Shown here: one piece after another, positions 1-12,170 of the stretch | Layout: each line of letters begins with the position of its first letter | Numbering within the stretch: the stretch's first letter is position 1 | Assembly (NCBI GenBank): GCA_014898425.1 | Contig: RCSZ01000014.1 | Location: 1,116,001 to 1,180,000 of the forward strand | Source of the DNA: Botryotinia globosa | Lineage: Eukaryota; Ascomycota; Leotiomycetes; Helotiales; Sclerotiniaceae | Length of the DNA stretch: 64,000 nt | Reading direction: 5' to 3' | Notes under the pieces: model-generated | Database searches by the model: none | What the model saw: the letters and a program-made list of their open reading frames with translations, nothing else | What the model was told of the DNA's origin: nothing | Made by a program: the position numbers and the translations under genes

Positions 1-514
1 AGGCTCGCTAAAATTTAATGTGTTCCTTAACATGTCTATTGGCTCCCGTCAATCCTCTAACATGAATGATACATGCACCTCGGCCCTATATATATTACCC
101 ACGAGAAGTCTATGACACTTAAACGTTTCTACTTTCCTAAATAGTCCGTCCAACTTCCTTCCCCACAATCCCAACTGAAATCTCAAATCATAAATTTCCT
201 CGTGAATATTGCGCGTGTCATGAGCTTCCCCGGATTTTACCGAAACAAGACTAGTGTCATTCACCGGACCTCGGTCATTATCACATGCTAGTGTGGATGC
301 GACCCTGCGACTCGTGAACAACCGTTACTGCTTGCGGACTTCATTTAAGTACCTTTAAGTTACTCCCGTACCTGAATTTGTTGAATGCAATTATATCATT
401 TACCACTCAGCGAATCTGCAAATCTGTTTAAATTATCGATTGATACATATTACATCATATAGTTGAAATCCAAAACTAAAGCAAGACTACTCTATCATTA
501 CAGCAATTACAATC
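1..514. other. Left-edge intergenic region, promoter side of the SCP2 gene
   Basis: No convincing gene is seen. One 90-codon open frame on the minus strand has no recognisable domain. The 3' part, just upstream of the SCP2 start, is AT-rich and is the likely promoter and 5' leader. Confidence 0.5.
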
Positions 515-967
515 ATGTCTCTCAAGAACGGTAAGCTCCTTCATTTCCGGACTTTGCCATTCCACATCATCGTTTTACTAACTCATCAACCCGCAGACGC
601 ATTCCCCTCCTCCGCAGCCTTCGACGCCATCTCTTCCTCCCTCGAATCATCCCCCACCGACCGCGCCGACGCCATCAAACAAGGCAACGCGGTCTTCGCC
701 TTCACTCTCAAGAACAAAGCGGGCGAAACAGCCGACTGGCACATCGATTTGAAAAAGGAGGGCAAAGTCGGAACAGGACTTGGAGAAAAACCAACAGTCA
801 CATTGAGTCTGAGTGATGAGGATTTTGGAAAATTGGTCGCGGGAAAGGCGAATGCTCAGAGACTTTTTATGGGGGGAAAATTGAAGGTCAAGGGAGATGT
901 GATGAAGGCGACGAAGATGGAACCGATTTTGAAGAAGGCGCAAGGAGGTGTGAAGGCGAAGTTGTAG
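515..967 (+). CDS. SCP2 sterol-transfer family protein, probably peroxisomal
   Basis: This is a small single-domain SCP2 (sterol carrier protein 2) family lipid-binding protein. Exon 1 is 515-530 (16 bases). The intron is 531-596, with donor GTAAGC, branch TACTAAC and acceptor CGCAG. Exon 2 is 597-967. The spliced product is 128 residues, the usual size of a stand-alone SCP2 domain. Visible family features are the N-terminal helix (AFDAISSSLES), the middle strands (AVFAFTLKNKAGE, WHIDLKKEGKVG), and the C-terminal pocket segment with LFMGGKLKVKGDVMKATKM. The last three residues, AKL, are a good PTS1 peroxisomal import signal, so I infer a role in peroxisomal lipid or acyl-CoA handling. Reading without splicing inserts a hydrophobic stretch that is not part of the family, which supports the intron. 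Family assignment is strong; the ligand is unknown. Confidence 0.93.
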   Translation: MSLKNGKLLHFRTLPFHIIVLLTHQPADAFPSSAAFDAISSSLESSPTDRADAIKQGNAVFAFTLKNKAGETADWHIDLKKEGKVGTGLGEKPTVTLSLSDEDFGKLVAGKANAQRLFMGGKLKVKGDVMKATKMEPILKKAQGGVKAKL

Positions 968-2350
968 ATGGGTGGATCCAGACGTGGAAGGGGAATGGGA
1001 ATGAGAGTCCGGGTTTGCTGCGCTGTGTAATGGGGGGGTAGATGTTGAGTCGATAGATATGATGTTGAGTGATATTCTTTGGTATCTTTCGACCGGAGAA
1101 ACGAGAATTGGCTTGGATAGATTAGTTTTGGTTTTTGGTAGCAGGATAGAATGCGTGCGGATCTGCCGGGTGAGAAGACTTAGCTAGTGGAACCATATTT
1201 GTTTTGATATCTTCAAACAGGGAATGAGAGATGTGTTATCGTTTTTATTTTGTTATTCTACTATTGCATACGATTCTTCTGGATAACATTGAAATTCGAT
1301 GCGTTGAATTTTGCATAGTTTGCTTGTTTCACACATTTGCTTACTTCTAGAGAATCCAAGTCCATGAAATTATATCCTCTACCCAACTAAGTGCATCTCA
1401 ACTTCACTCGCTTGTTTACCTATCTACCTTGGATAAAAAGGGGGGCTGTCTCGTATGATTTGGCTTATGCATGCTCATTGTGCTCACTCCATTAGTTCCA
1501 ACGCAGCTGCAGGATTCATGCAGCGATGAAATTCTGGATAAAATCCAATTGAGTTATCCCATTCAACTTGATCGATGAGTTGCGACTCATGTTTCATAGC
1601 AGATATCCCTACTCTCTCCCGATCCCTATTCGATCAGACATGATCAAACCTCTGGTTTCTTACTTCTCTCAACCCCATTGTCTGAATTCATATCTCATTG
1701 TCGTCTCCAGATATCCCATATTGCGTACGTGTTTTTGCACCCTCAGATCCCCACATCGCAGCTTTTTGAGTCGCTGTAAAGTCGTCTGTTTGGGCGTCAG
1801 TTTCATATTAGGATTAGCACCTGTCAATGTATATCGGGATATGGAGATATTCTCACAAATTTCAAGTGCATGGGGTGTGAGTATTTCTGTTGTTTTGTTC
1901 TTTTCGGATACTTCCTCTCTCTGGCGTCTCGCTGGTTGAATGATGGAACTTTCACATGCATGCAACTTATTTTTCTTTTGGAAATGGCTATTCTCTGGAA
2001 TCAAGCGTTTGAATAGACTGGAAAGATGTTTGTGTATGTGAAGAAGAAATGAGTGATTGATATAGTGATGTGTTCTTCATTTCCCTTCATTTGATCTAAT
2101 AGAATTGCTAATTTTGCACCCACCGAACAACGTAATTTTTCCACCTCGCACAACTCATAATCCCAATAGCAATCATGATGACTATCCAGGCAATCATCGA
2201 AACGCCTATGGCTCATCGTACCAACCATCTATCAATTGTATGAAAAAGCCTCTGTTTCTAGGATCAATACCATCTCAGCCTTCACGTCCTCGAAGCAGGA
2301 AACTCGCTAAAAACCCACCAACTCGACCAAACTGCCTCCCCAGAAACAAT
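968..2350. other. Intergenic region without a supported gene
   Basis: It holds the 3' flank of the SCP2 gene and overlapping open frames on both strands around 1568-2467. These lack recognisable domains and a convincing codon pattern. I see no RNA gene or repeat family here. Confidence 0.5.
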
Positions 2351-3181
2351 CTACAACCTTCTTTCCCTCATGTAAGTCTCACGTCTGGCTTTATCTTGCT
2401 CTTTGTACGTCGTGAACAGGCACTCTATACGTCGCAATTTGTCGCCATCATCACTCGGATCATCTAATGCATGCCCCACAGTCATCAAGAAATAGACGTA
2501 TTCTCGTCTCGATTCATGCATAAATCGCTTAAGAGCGCCGTGAAAGGTGTGACGCGCTTCCAGGGTCGAATTCTGTCTCCGTAATTCATCAATCTGTGCC
2601 TGTGCTTTGTCGTTTCGAGCCTTCAACTCGATGTTTTGTAGATGTTCTTCATTCTAAGCATCCAAACTACGTCCGTAGCATGCTAGACATACTTGTACGT
2701 GGCGTTCGTCGTATGGCGGTGGATGTCCGATCCCTGCTGCGGGAGTATCATCGTCAGAGCATAGAACGCAAAATCCCGCATTTTGTGCTGAAGCTTGATA
2801 TTGGGGATCTTGCATGTTCAACTCTTCATCTGCAACTATGCCACTCATCACTGCGTCTGCCGGTTCGCCATTGTTGACCGAGATTTCAGGGCTTGCATGT
2901 ACACGTGATGCTGATGCCAGAAGCTCACCCGCGACTCTAGCTCTAGGAGCTTCGTACCAAACGTAGCCTCGATTCTTGAATCTTCCAGTGATGGTATCCA
3001 CATCTTCTTGAGTTAGGCCTCGCTGGAAACGTTCAAGCCTGACTACGAGGACTGATTTAGTCTCCGATGCTCTGACTCGATCGATTGTATAATGCTCTTG
3101 AAAGAGTTGACGGATAGCGCCTTATAACATGTCGGCTGCCCAACAGCTGAGGTGAATGCCAAATAAGATTGTCGACTCCAT
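2351..3181 (-). pseudogene. CxxC...CxxC / coiled-coil protein gene with two in-frame stop codons
   Basis: One frame on the minus strand runs from an ATG at 3181 to a terminator at 2351, 276 codons. It is open except for TAA at 3122-3124 and TAG at 2654-2656. The middle reads RLERFQRGLTQEDVDTITGRF. It is followed by a possible zinc site (CVLC, about 26 residues, then CLAC). After the second stop comes a helical segment (KARNDKAQAQIDELRRQN) continuing to YMRERRL. Both stops would be Gln codons (CAA, CAG) if their first base were C, so each fits a CpA to TpA change on the coding strand. A 39-45-base intron removing the TAG is formally possible (donor near 2692 or 2698, acceptor at 2654), but it would also delete the second CxxC. 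I do not recognise the family. The alternative is that only part of the frame is coding. Confidence 0.5.
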
Positions 3182-6100
3182 ACTGCCTATATCAGGTGTT
3201 CAGAGATTAGTATTTAAAAAAAAACAGTATATGAGAAGAAGGATGAAAGCCCCAAACTTCCACATGTCAAAAAGAGCGTGGCGCCAGCAATAGAGTGTCT
3301 GTGATAATCCAAGAAACACAGGAGTTACTTACTATTTTTTAACGTGCTTGGAAACTGGACGAAACTTTTCAATTGTAGAACCTCGATACAGAGACAAAAC
3401 AGTGAGGAGGAACTCTTTGGATGACCCGTTGCGCCTCTTTCCGTCTTGAAGCTTGATATGAGGCTAAAGGAAGAGGTTTTGAGAGACCCTTTTTTCCATT
3501 TCGAGTCTTGAATGAAAGGGGGAAGAGCTCAAATGTTCTAGAGCTTGTTATTCGATCTCGAGCTAAGAAAAGATGTATAAATTGTACATACAAACCGCAA
3601 TCAGCCAGATTTCTGAACTGGCGTTTATTTGTGCAGAGGGGAAGAAAGTTTGCAATAACAAACCAAGGCGAAAGGGTTTTTGTTAGGAGGATCGCGCTAG
3701 TTGAGAGTGAGATTTAAAAGGGATATTCAAATTCACTATCAATCAAAACATGTGTATAAGGATCATCTATTCAATTTTTGTTAGCTAAAACTGATTAACC
3801 CCCCAGAAATACAGATCTTCTCTCTTACCTACCTACCCTTCATCAATAACCAGCGCATATTCGCAGACGAAATTATTGGTATTCGGAGGACTATATTTGG
3901 ATCAATCGTTATTAGTTATTGTGCATAAATGAAAAGGTCAACATGTTTGGATTCAAGACTTACTACATCTTCCTATATACAAATGAAGTCATCAAAGAGA
4001 TCAATTGACATGGACAAAACATTTTAACGGTCTTTCTTCAAATGCTGACAACCACTCCGTGATCCTCTGAGCCCCTTGCCCATCTCCCACTCGTGTCTCC
4101 TCATTTTCCTTTTCCATCCAACTTGGGGTATAACCGCCGTCAAAATCGATGAGCCATAGACCAACCACCCATAGGCTTTAAAGGTGGACCGGGAAGAGAA
4201 ACTGCTTGTCGGGGAAGTAGTCCTTTAAGAGTTGGCAGAAGAGCATCAGTCTTTCTAGTATCTTTATCACATTTGGCTTCAAGGACATATACCATCGGCT
4301 GTAGGTAATCGCAAGTGGTACAATCTGATGGTATCAGTGCTGCATATTTGATTAATAGAGAATCCATTAGAGTTCGGAATAATTCTTTGAGTTTATTAAC
4401 TTCCTTTATTGTATTCAATAATATTCTAATTACTATATCCCATATCTCCAAGAACTATAAGATTCTCAACAACTGCTTGTATTGTTTCTATTGATAGAAT
4501 AATATCTTAAGATTTTTCTATAGATATTAAATTTCAAAATAATCTCCAAAGCGCTGAACAAATAACTTAATACTTGATTCATCGTTTTAATCGTCCACTC
4601 CTTTATATTGATGAACTTCAACAACATATGTATTATCAGCCATGGCAATCTGATCAGTTGATGGAAAGCGAAGTTCAAGGCGGCAATGGTGCGATACTCT
4701 TTTATTCAATAGCGACCTAGATCCGCGGTGCGATAAAACGTTATGAAGTTATCATCAGACAGCCAGTTCAGCTTTATTCTAGCTTGCAAAGATCTCAAAA
4801 GCATTTTCACCGTCAATGAAACCACAAATCATGCGGTGTGACCTTGAGCCCCACTTAAACACCAAGAAGCGCTCTCTACTTACCGCGCGAGCGCGCGCAA
4901 ACCACTGCCGAATATCTACCTAGCATGCAACCACCTCTTTCCTCTTTGTTTCCTATACGATTCATATTTTAGTCATATTGCCTGAATTCCATATGTAAGG
5001 TGAGTGCAAGTTTGATATCAGAAGAATAACTAGCTCGGAGCAATAAAATCAAAAGATCGAGTGGATTTTTAGATGAAAGGCTTCCTTTCCTCACTCTGCA
5101 TTTCTTATACTTCTGTTGAAGAATTGATGATTTAATGCGCTATTGTGCAAGGGCGCAATCAAGCTATCAGCATCAACTTAGTTCACCCCAAAGCCTCAAA
5201 AACAATGATGTTAATTCACTTCCTCTGTTCAATTCCTAATAACCTTACCCACCAAAGCCGCGCCGCGCCTCACCACACCTTCCTCCCAAAGAACAAAATG
5301 GCAAAAAGGTAATCATAGCGATCAAGTTCCCCCGAGGCGCCGTGGTCTGACCCGTAGGTTGTTACAGTTTCCTCAGTATACCTGTATGAAGGCCCGCAAA
5401 GATCCGTCCTACATTCTCGGACTCGCCAGTGCGTTATGCTTTCCTGCCAACTCGGCCATAAAGACCGGTCGGACACATTGTGTTGAGGACTGAAGGGCAG
5501 GAGACTATATGAAGTGGAAGGTGAGTGATGGGGTGGTGTAGTTGGAGAGTTGATGGTTTCGGTTTGGGATTGATTCATTTTTGATCTCGAGATTTTTTCG
5601 TGCGCGACGCAATGAGTGTTGTATTCACTTGTTTTGGATCCACTTTTTGAGATGAAGTGCAATTGTTGGCTTTACGATACCTAGTACTGGGCGTGGGTTA
5701 CCAGAGTCTCGAATTCGATTTATCGGTTTGGTGAGGTCAACGTCGCCGCATTACTAGCTTCGCGACGTCTATATTGCATATGTTTGAACAACCAGCAGAG
5801 TGTTCAATGTATGCAGTGAGATCAAACATTATCATCCTAACTAGCTCTCTAATTTGAGTTCGTCTCAATTATTTTCGGCCCTCCTGTACATCACTGCAAA
5901 TAATGTTGACTACCTAGGTATGTATACACGCAACACAATTAACTATCTCAGTCATCTGAGCTTTCCGCAGGAAATGATCTTTGGTATTGCTTTTGTGTGA
6001 TAGCAAGGTTTTATTTAGCCATTGAGAGCCTGATAGTAGCTTCCCGTAATGACGTCTTTTCGATGAATGAATAGCAGATCTCAATACAAAACTATAGATT

Positions 6101-7036
6101 CCAGTGAGACTTCCCCGTTTTCAAGATACTAAAGCAGCAGAGACTCGAAGTTACTCGATACTATCGAGCCAAGCCTATTTCCTGTATTCAAGTATAGAAG
6201 GATGTGTCTCTGTACTATATTCCTCCATCACCAATTGTGAATACATGTTACACAATTAAACGAGCGAGTGAAAGAGGAAAGCGTCAAGGGATACTAAGCT
6301 TGCTCATTGCACTATCTTGACGAAGGGAGAGAAAGATTGAGTTGGTATTCAGGAATGACATATGAAAATATCATTTCTTTATCCATCAGAACCAGATCGA
6401 TTGCGTCTGCGCCCCAACTAGCCAGCGCAATTCAGAGTGAGTTCTAACAAATTCCCTACTTTATCTGATGCGTACATCGAAATTTCAAAATCTTCGGCCA
6501 CTGCAACCTGAAAGCTCTACCTACCAGCTAGATCTCGCATATCTTGACGTGGACCTAACTTCAAGTTCTTCAGTTTGGTGGGGAAAAATTCCCTAGAACT
6601 CTTGGCAGATATCCAATCCCTCAGCTTCTCGAATCGCGCTCATAAATATCGCACCACGAGTTGACCTAAGTATCGAACATGAATGAAGGACTTTCTCGCA
6701 AATGGCACTATTTTTCCGGCGAAGAAGAAAACTCTGCAAGGAATATACTCATGATTGACACCCGCCGCTCCGCGCCACATAAGCGCAGGTGTCTACCGCA
6801 AAGTTCACTGGTTCCATGCATAACACGATAGCCATGTTGTTTCGGAATATTGATCCGGTGTGAGATGAGCTAACTTCACATCTAACGAGCGGCACAGTCT
6901 CAACTTGTAAACTTGATTTGGGACTTCAGAAGTGATATATCTCGGTGTTGCCCAGACGTCGTCCCATTCTATTCCTCATTGTCAAAGGCAGAAACACTTC
7001 CCGCCATTCCCAATTCACATATTCAAATCTCCCACT
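3182..7036. other. Long intergenic region with weak, AT-rich open frames
   Basis: Two minus-strand open frames (4140-4451 and 4466-4678) are AT-rich in codon choice and lie in different frames. They read like remnants rather than a working gene. A third minus-strand frame (ATG at 5578, stop at 5270, 102 codons) has no recognisable domain. A short GCGCGAGCGCGCGC stretch lies near 4884. No tRNA or transposon ends are seen. Confidence 0.4.
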
Positions 7037-8143
7037 ATGGCAAAAAATTCAATCGACGGCGTAGTTCTCATTACTCATTACTGGAGTAAGCAACTTTCTC
7101 ATCTCCTCATCCCATCATCTCATCATTACGAACATTCATAATCACCAAGCTAACTCATGCACCCCTTCCTACAGGCGGGCGGAGGAATCGGCCAACAAGC
7201 CGTATATTCCTTTGCCGAAGCAGGAGCTCGCGCTATAGTTCTCGCGGACATCAATGAAGAAAATGCCCAAAAGGCTGCTGAGACTGCCAGACAATATGCC
7301 ACTCGCCCTGATTTTCGGACGCTGATTATCGAGGTCGATGTTGCAGATGCGGAGAGTGTGCAGAAGATGATTGATGTTACGGTCAAAGAATTTGGACGCA
7401 TTGATTATGCTGTTAATGGGGCTGGGGTACGAAGTTCTGATTCTTATTCTTTTTTTAGTACTTCCTCGATTTCATGGAGTGTGGAAAGGGAAGAAATCCA
7501 CACATACATATATGAACTAACGACTTCCAAATTACAAGATCGATCATGTCTCCAACGAACCATTCGCAGAAGCATCAATCGAAGACTTCGATAAAGTGAT
7601 GAGTGTCAATACCAACGGCCTAATGCTATGTGTGCGCGCCGAAATCAACGCCATGCTCGCGCAGGAAACTCGCAAGATTACGAGCCGAAGCGGCGAGCGA
7701 GACATTGGTCGAGGAGTCATTTTAAACGTGGGCTCTGCAAATTCATATGCTGATTTGCCGGCAAAGATGGCATATACCGTGTCCAAACATGCGGTAATGG
7801 GACTCACGAAGATGGCCGGTGAGTCGACTTGTTGCATATGATTAATATTGGGTATTTTATGGTGAAACCGACTTTGCCTTCAGCACTTGACCACGCTGCA
7901 GATGGAATTCGCGTCAATATCGTGTGTCCCACTTGGGTTCGTACTCCCATGGTTGAAGAGGAGTGCAGAAGAAACCCAACCGTGATGCAGATGGTGGAAG
8001 GCATAGTACCATCGGAAAGAATGGCTGAGCCAGAAGAGATTGCAGATGTAATTGTCTTCTTATGTAGCCCTTCTGCAAGTTATGTAACGGGCACGGGAAT
8101 TATCATTGATGCTGGAGTGACTTTGACCGTGCATATGCACTGA
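7037..8143 (+). pseudogene. Classical short-chain dehydrogenase/reductase, frameshifted in exon 1 by a 7-bp duplication
   Basis: Exons are 7037-7085, 7175-7426, 7539-7818 and 7884-8143. The introns have good ends and CTAAC-like branch sites. Exons 2-4 join in frame and encode a typical SDR: AGGGIGQQ (second half of the dinucleotide loop), NGAG, a catalytic Ser in NVGSANSYA, YTVSK, and a C-terminal TGTGIIIDAG. Exon 1 should supply VVLITG. Instead bases 7069-7082 are a perfect tandem copy of CATTACT, and the second copy throws the frame off by one. Removing one copy would give 42 bases, exactly 14 codons, and restore TGxxxGIG; the product would be about 277 residues. As it stands no full-length SDR can be made from this start. 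It could be a true null allele, strain variation or an assembly error. The substrate is not predictable. Confidence 0.82.
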
Positions 8144-8927
8144 ATAGAGACTATGGAATGTGGGTCTTTGCGGTAGTCTAGGAAATTCTGATGCTTTTGA
8201 AAAATGAAAACTCTGTTAACTATCATGAACAAGTGAAGTTCCCGGGTGAGGAAGAAAAAGAATCAAAAGGTGACGTCAAACAGCCCACGCCATATTCCTT
8301 GACCATCATCAAAAGCGCCTCCAACAATATGGCTCCTGGACTTTTCACAACTGGCACGAATAGTAATTCATTCGATCTAATGGAAGCCGAAACGGATAAA
8401 TAGGAGTTTTACTGCGGGATGCTGTAGCAATGAACAAGGACTGTCCATCTCTAGCGAAAGCGCTCTATGGGGCATAAGAATGTTTGATAGCTATGAAGTT
8501 GGCTTAGAGGACATGGCTTTCTTCCTTGTTGCTCGATGAGGGAATACTTCCTAACGGCTAGAAATGCATCTTCGTGTATGTCATTTGAGTTGTGTCTCAT
8601 TTTTAGTTCATCGTGTGTATTATACACTGGAACTTTCCATGGCATGTTGAAAGGGATATTGCGAGAAAGAAAACACTGCTCCGCTGTAGACCTTATTTTT
8701 TTCGATAGATCCGAAGCTGCGCATGTAATTCCACCAAAGTCGAATAGCAGCATTAAGAACCTCACAGTCACAAATCAATATCCAAAGTCAAACAAATTGA
8801 GAGAGCAGTAATATAACATTGATTATTTCTACCAGTGCTAGATCCCAACCCTCCTCACGATCTTCTAGTCCGTAGTCCAGTCCATCATGGGTATCATTTA
8901 TCAATCCTAGATGTTATATGTAACCAT
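8144..8927. other. Intergenic region between SDR and rpl22
   Basis: It contains short open frames (for example 8191-8403) without recognisable domains. It is the shared 3' flank of the SDR gene and the convergent rpl22 gene. Confidence 0.5.
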
Positions 8928-9451
8928 CTATTCATCATCCTCCTCAGCCTCATCACCAACAACGTTGAAGAATCTCAATTCGTAAACGCCCTTGGAGGTG
9001 GAAACAACACGGAGCCAATCTCTCAATTGGTTCTTCTTGAGGAACTTCTTAGTCCTATTATCGCCACGAATTAGCATGTATTCTCATACGAAGTATAATT
9101 CCATAGGAAAAAACTTACAAGTACTTGAGGTAGTGACCAGAGTTGACAGAGGTCTCGATCTTGATGCTCTCTCCCTCCTTGGCGATGGTGACCTTGTCGC
9201 CCAAGTTGCTCTTCAATCCATCGACCTTAAGGTTGTCTTGAAGGAACTTCTCGAAGGCAGCGGTATCGAAGATCTTGTCGTTGGCAGGTTGCTTGCAGTC
9301 GATAACGAACTTGCGCTTGACGACTGGTCCCTTCTTGTTTCCGGCCTATTTGAGAGAAAATAAGTTAGCCTACTGTATCACGCCATAACTCTGCGGTAGA
9401 GCGGGCCAACAGCAAAGCGGTTCTTATTCATGGACATACTTTGGAAGGCAT
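8928..9451 (-). CDS. rpl22: 60S ribosomal protein L22 (eL22)
   Basis: This is a component of the large cytosolic ribosomal subunit. Exons on the minus strand are 9440-9451 (12 bases, MPSK), 9119-9345 and 8928-9054. Introns 9346-9439 (donor GTATGT, acceptor AATAG) and 9055-9118 (donor GTAAGT, acceptor AATAG) join in phase. The protein is 121 residues, normal for eL22. It contains [18 protein letters not shown] near the N-terminus, [20 protein letters not shown] in the RNA-binding core, and [16 protein letters not shown]. The C-terminus is acidic (GDEAEEDDE), as is usual. Introns near the start codon are typical of fungal ribosomal protein genes and are often involved in their expression. The assignment is secure. 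Confidence 0.97.
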
Positions 9452-10410
9452 TTTGATTGATTTTCGTGAGGTCGCAAAGAAATGGTTATCCTACGCCGAG
9501 TTGAATGTTGATGAAGATTGAGGTAGGAGGTTCGGAAATCTCAAATTTTCTGTGTGGGCCGCCAAGAGTTTGAGTCGCTTATTGATTATGTAATATGGCG
9601 CACTCCCGCGAATTGTGCCTTAGTAAAAAGGCATCTCTTTGAAAGGGCTGAAAGTGGGGAACGAAGCTACTCAGGTTCGGCATTTATTGTCCATCATGAA
9701 GAACCAGCTAGGCCAGCTAGGTATTGAATATAATAATAATAAGTATTCATGAAGTCGATCTCTCCAAGAGCGGGAAGCTTCAATTTGCTACAATGGCTTG
9801 GCTACTGCATTTTCAAGTCGGTGAGAGTAATATAAAACATTCAATCTACCTTAGTATGCCTCAATCGGTCAACGGGTACATGATTGTATTGAAAAGTTGA
9901 CAACACAGCGATAATCACGACGTGCATATTTCCAAACGTTTCATGTTCTAAAAAATAATTGTAGTCGGATTGTAATCATTCATTATATTATCCATCCACC
10001 CATCGCTCTGTACAATCCCCCCCTGAAGACCCATATTGCACCGCAAGTCCGTAGACATGCTGCCAAAAAACCCAACAAAAAGAACCATTCCATAAAAAAA
10101 CCCATGTATGAAATGCGCAAGAAAAAGTATAAATCAGAAAATCATAATCGTCCCAGATGACCCATGCCCATGCATCTTTATGTCTAACTCCCGAGCCATC
10201 ATGATTTCAAGCCGAGAAGTATTCAGCAGCCGACTCTTCCGATGCCAAGAGGTTGATTATTCATTAATATGCCTGAGCATGAACCGTATTGGTCAGGTCT
10301 GATTTCGAAGGATGTGAAAGAGGTAGGAGGATTGGGGTATCGTGTGATCGAAGTCGAAAACGGTATATCGTTTATTTTTGAGTTTGAGGAAAGTCGTCAT
10401 CGTGAGAAGC
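9452..10410. other. rpl22 promoter side and pmp3 3' flank
   Basis: The half next to 9451 should hold the rpl22 promoter. The rest is AT-rich with no supported gene; the open frame at 10108-10302 has no recognisable domain. Confidence 0.5.
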
Positions 10411-10739
10411 TTAATACTTCAGAATGATGTATAGAGCGTGGATGATACCGGGGATATATCCAAGGATGGTGAGAAGGACTTTGAAGCATGTTAGTATTTT
10501 GATCATTTGCAAGTAGTAGTGTATGGATAGTCTTACTGTTAATGAGCAAATCGGCACCGCAACCTCTCTCAAGGAATACACCAAGAGGTGGTAAGATGAC
10601 GGCGAGAATGATCTTGCAGATATCGCTATTGTGAAATGTCAGTAATCGATACTCGTTGGTTTGATTGACTAGAATGCCGTGCGACAAAGTCTACAGTGAT
10701 TGGGATGGAGAATGATTCTTACCTTGCTGTGAAAGGCAT
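10411..10739 (-). CDS. pmp3: PMP3 / UPF0057 plasma-membrane proteolipid
   Basis: This is a very small hydrophobic membrane protein of the PMP3 (stress-induced hydrophobic peptide, RCI2-like) family. In yeast the family influences plasma-membrane potential and cation tolerance. Exons are 10723-10739 (17 bases), 10537-10625 and 10411-10478. Introns 10626-10722 and 10479-10536 keep the frame exactly and give 57 residues. Two transmembrane helices are visible: DICKIILAVILPPLGVFLE with its conserved PPLGVF turn, and NILLTILGYIPGIIHALYII. Between them lies the conserved RGCGADLLIN loop. Size and motifs match the family precisely. Three exons for 57 residues means simple ORF calling would miss it. 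Confidence 0.96.
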
Positions 10740-11317
10740 GATGTTGGATTTAATTGGTAAAAGGTTGATTTGATGTGTGTTGTTGGTTGATTGCTTGATG
10801 GGTGTCTTGGGAAACACGAAGAGTTCTTATTCTTATTCTTTGTCTTGATGTTTGATGTTCGATGTTCGATGTTCAATGTAATATAGAGAAGATTGGAATG
10901 TATGTTTGCAAAAGTAAGTAGCTAACCAAAGGGAAAGTGGACCTTTATGTATGAGCAGTGAGAAGAATTTTGGGCTTTGGACTTGTGGAACTTGAATGGT
11001 ACGATTTCCCGATTTCCCGATTTTGCTTGAGTACGGAGTAGGAAGTACAACGTCACTAATTTACCCTATTTCACCTCTTACCTTAATATTATTAACCAGC
11101 ATGAAAAGAGTTGGCACCATCAGCCACTATCATGGCTGAAAATAGATTAGATCCATGGATGGATCCATGGATCCCTCTGAATTGTGGTGAAGTGTGGCCC
11201 AATCAAGAAATTCCCGTCTATTTGGAACCTGGAAGACCAACCACTCCAGCTGTGAGTCTGTGACCAGTAAATTGTTAAACCACATGACGTCATGATATCT
11301 TTTTCATTTCTCCCTTT

Positions 11318-11372
11318 ACTTGCTTCACTTGCTTCACTTGCTTCACTTGCTTCACTTGCTTCACTTGCTTCA
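11318..11372. repeat. 9-bp tandem repeat (ACTTGCTTC), about 6 copies
   Basis: Six near-perfect head-to-tail copies of ACTTGCTTC are read directly from the sequence. The block is probably a slippage minisatellite. Confidence 0.95.
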
Positions 11373-12061
11373 GCCATCATGTGTTTTCATCTCCCCAGGG
11401 AAATTAAAACACCAGTCAGCCAATCTTACCTATGGAAATAATCAAATCTGAAGCATGATAAATGCACATCTAGGAACCTGCATGATATTAAAATTCTTGT
11501 GTTCAACAAATACATGCTACATTTTCCAAGTTTGTATGGTTCTCGTGCATTTTGTGACCGGGCATTCAACGATAAAAATGGATGACAAAACATGAAGTAC
11601 GAAGTAGCATCATGGTAGTTGCCGGGAGTGTCGGACATTGACTTTTCTCAATGCCGCATGCATCCCGATTGGTTTCTTTTTCTGTTACGGGCCCGGCGGG
11701 GGGGACCTTTGAGTGTGGCTCTGTGGCTGAGCTGTGGCGGTTCGGAAAATAACTTCACCTGGGCATGTGATTGTAAATTCAGTATCTTATTCGTCTCTCC
11801 AGCCAGGGCTCTCTTGAATCTACACTTTGCTAAGCCGCATACACGGCAAAGGATATCCATTCCAGGTTGTACATGGAACATTCGGAATTCTTGGCTGTTA
11901 ACTTCATCTTGTGATTAATCATTTCTTCCAATTGATCATCTCGATGTTCCGAATCCCGATTTTTTCCAGATTCCAAGCCACTATGAAATGACGACCGGTC
12001 ACCTCCAGGGCTACTCGAGTATGTGCTGCAAAGAAAGGATCCTAGTATTTCTTGGGTGAAG

Positions 12062-12170
12062 GCGTATTGATGCGTACTGATGCGTACTGATGCGTACTGA
12101 TGCGTACTGATGCGTACTGATGCGTACTGATGCGTACTGATGCGTACTGATGCGTATTGATTCCATATAA
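12062..12170. repeat. 10-bp tandem repeat (TGATGCGTAC), about 10 copies
   Basis: The core copies are perfect. Both edges carry a GCGTATTGA variant in place of GCGTACTGA, so the array has diverged at its ends and is homogeneous inside, as expected for a minisatellite expanding from the middle. Confidence 0.95.

Noticed and set aside
49..321. 90-codon minus-strand open frame at the left edge
   Set aside because: No recognisable domain, no clear promoter or splice context, and it lies in the likely promoter of the SCP2 gene.
1568..2467. Overlapping open frames on both strands (for example 1669-2004 minus, 2105-2467 plus)
   Set aside because: Mutually overlapping, no domains, and part of them is the antisense shadow of the broken gene at 2351-3181.
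4140..4678. Two minus-strand frames that could form one AT-rich gene
   Set aside because: They are in different frames, no clean intron joins them, and I recognise no family; possibly degraded sequence.
5270..5578. 102-codon minus-strand ATG frame (MNQSQTETINSP...)
   Set aside because: Low-complexity start, no domain and no supporting context.
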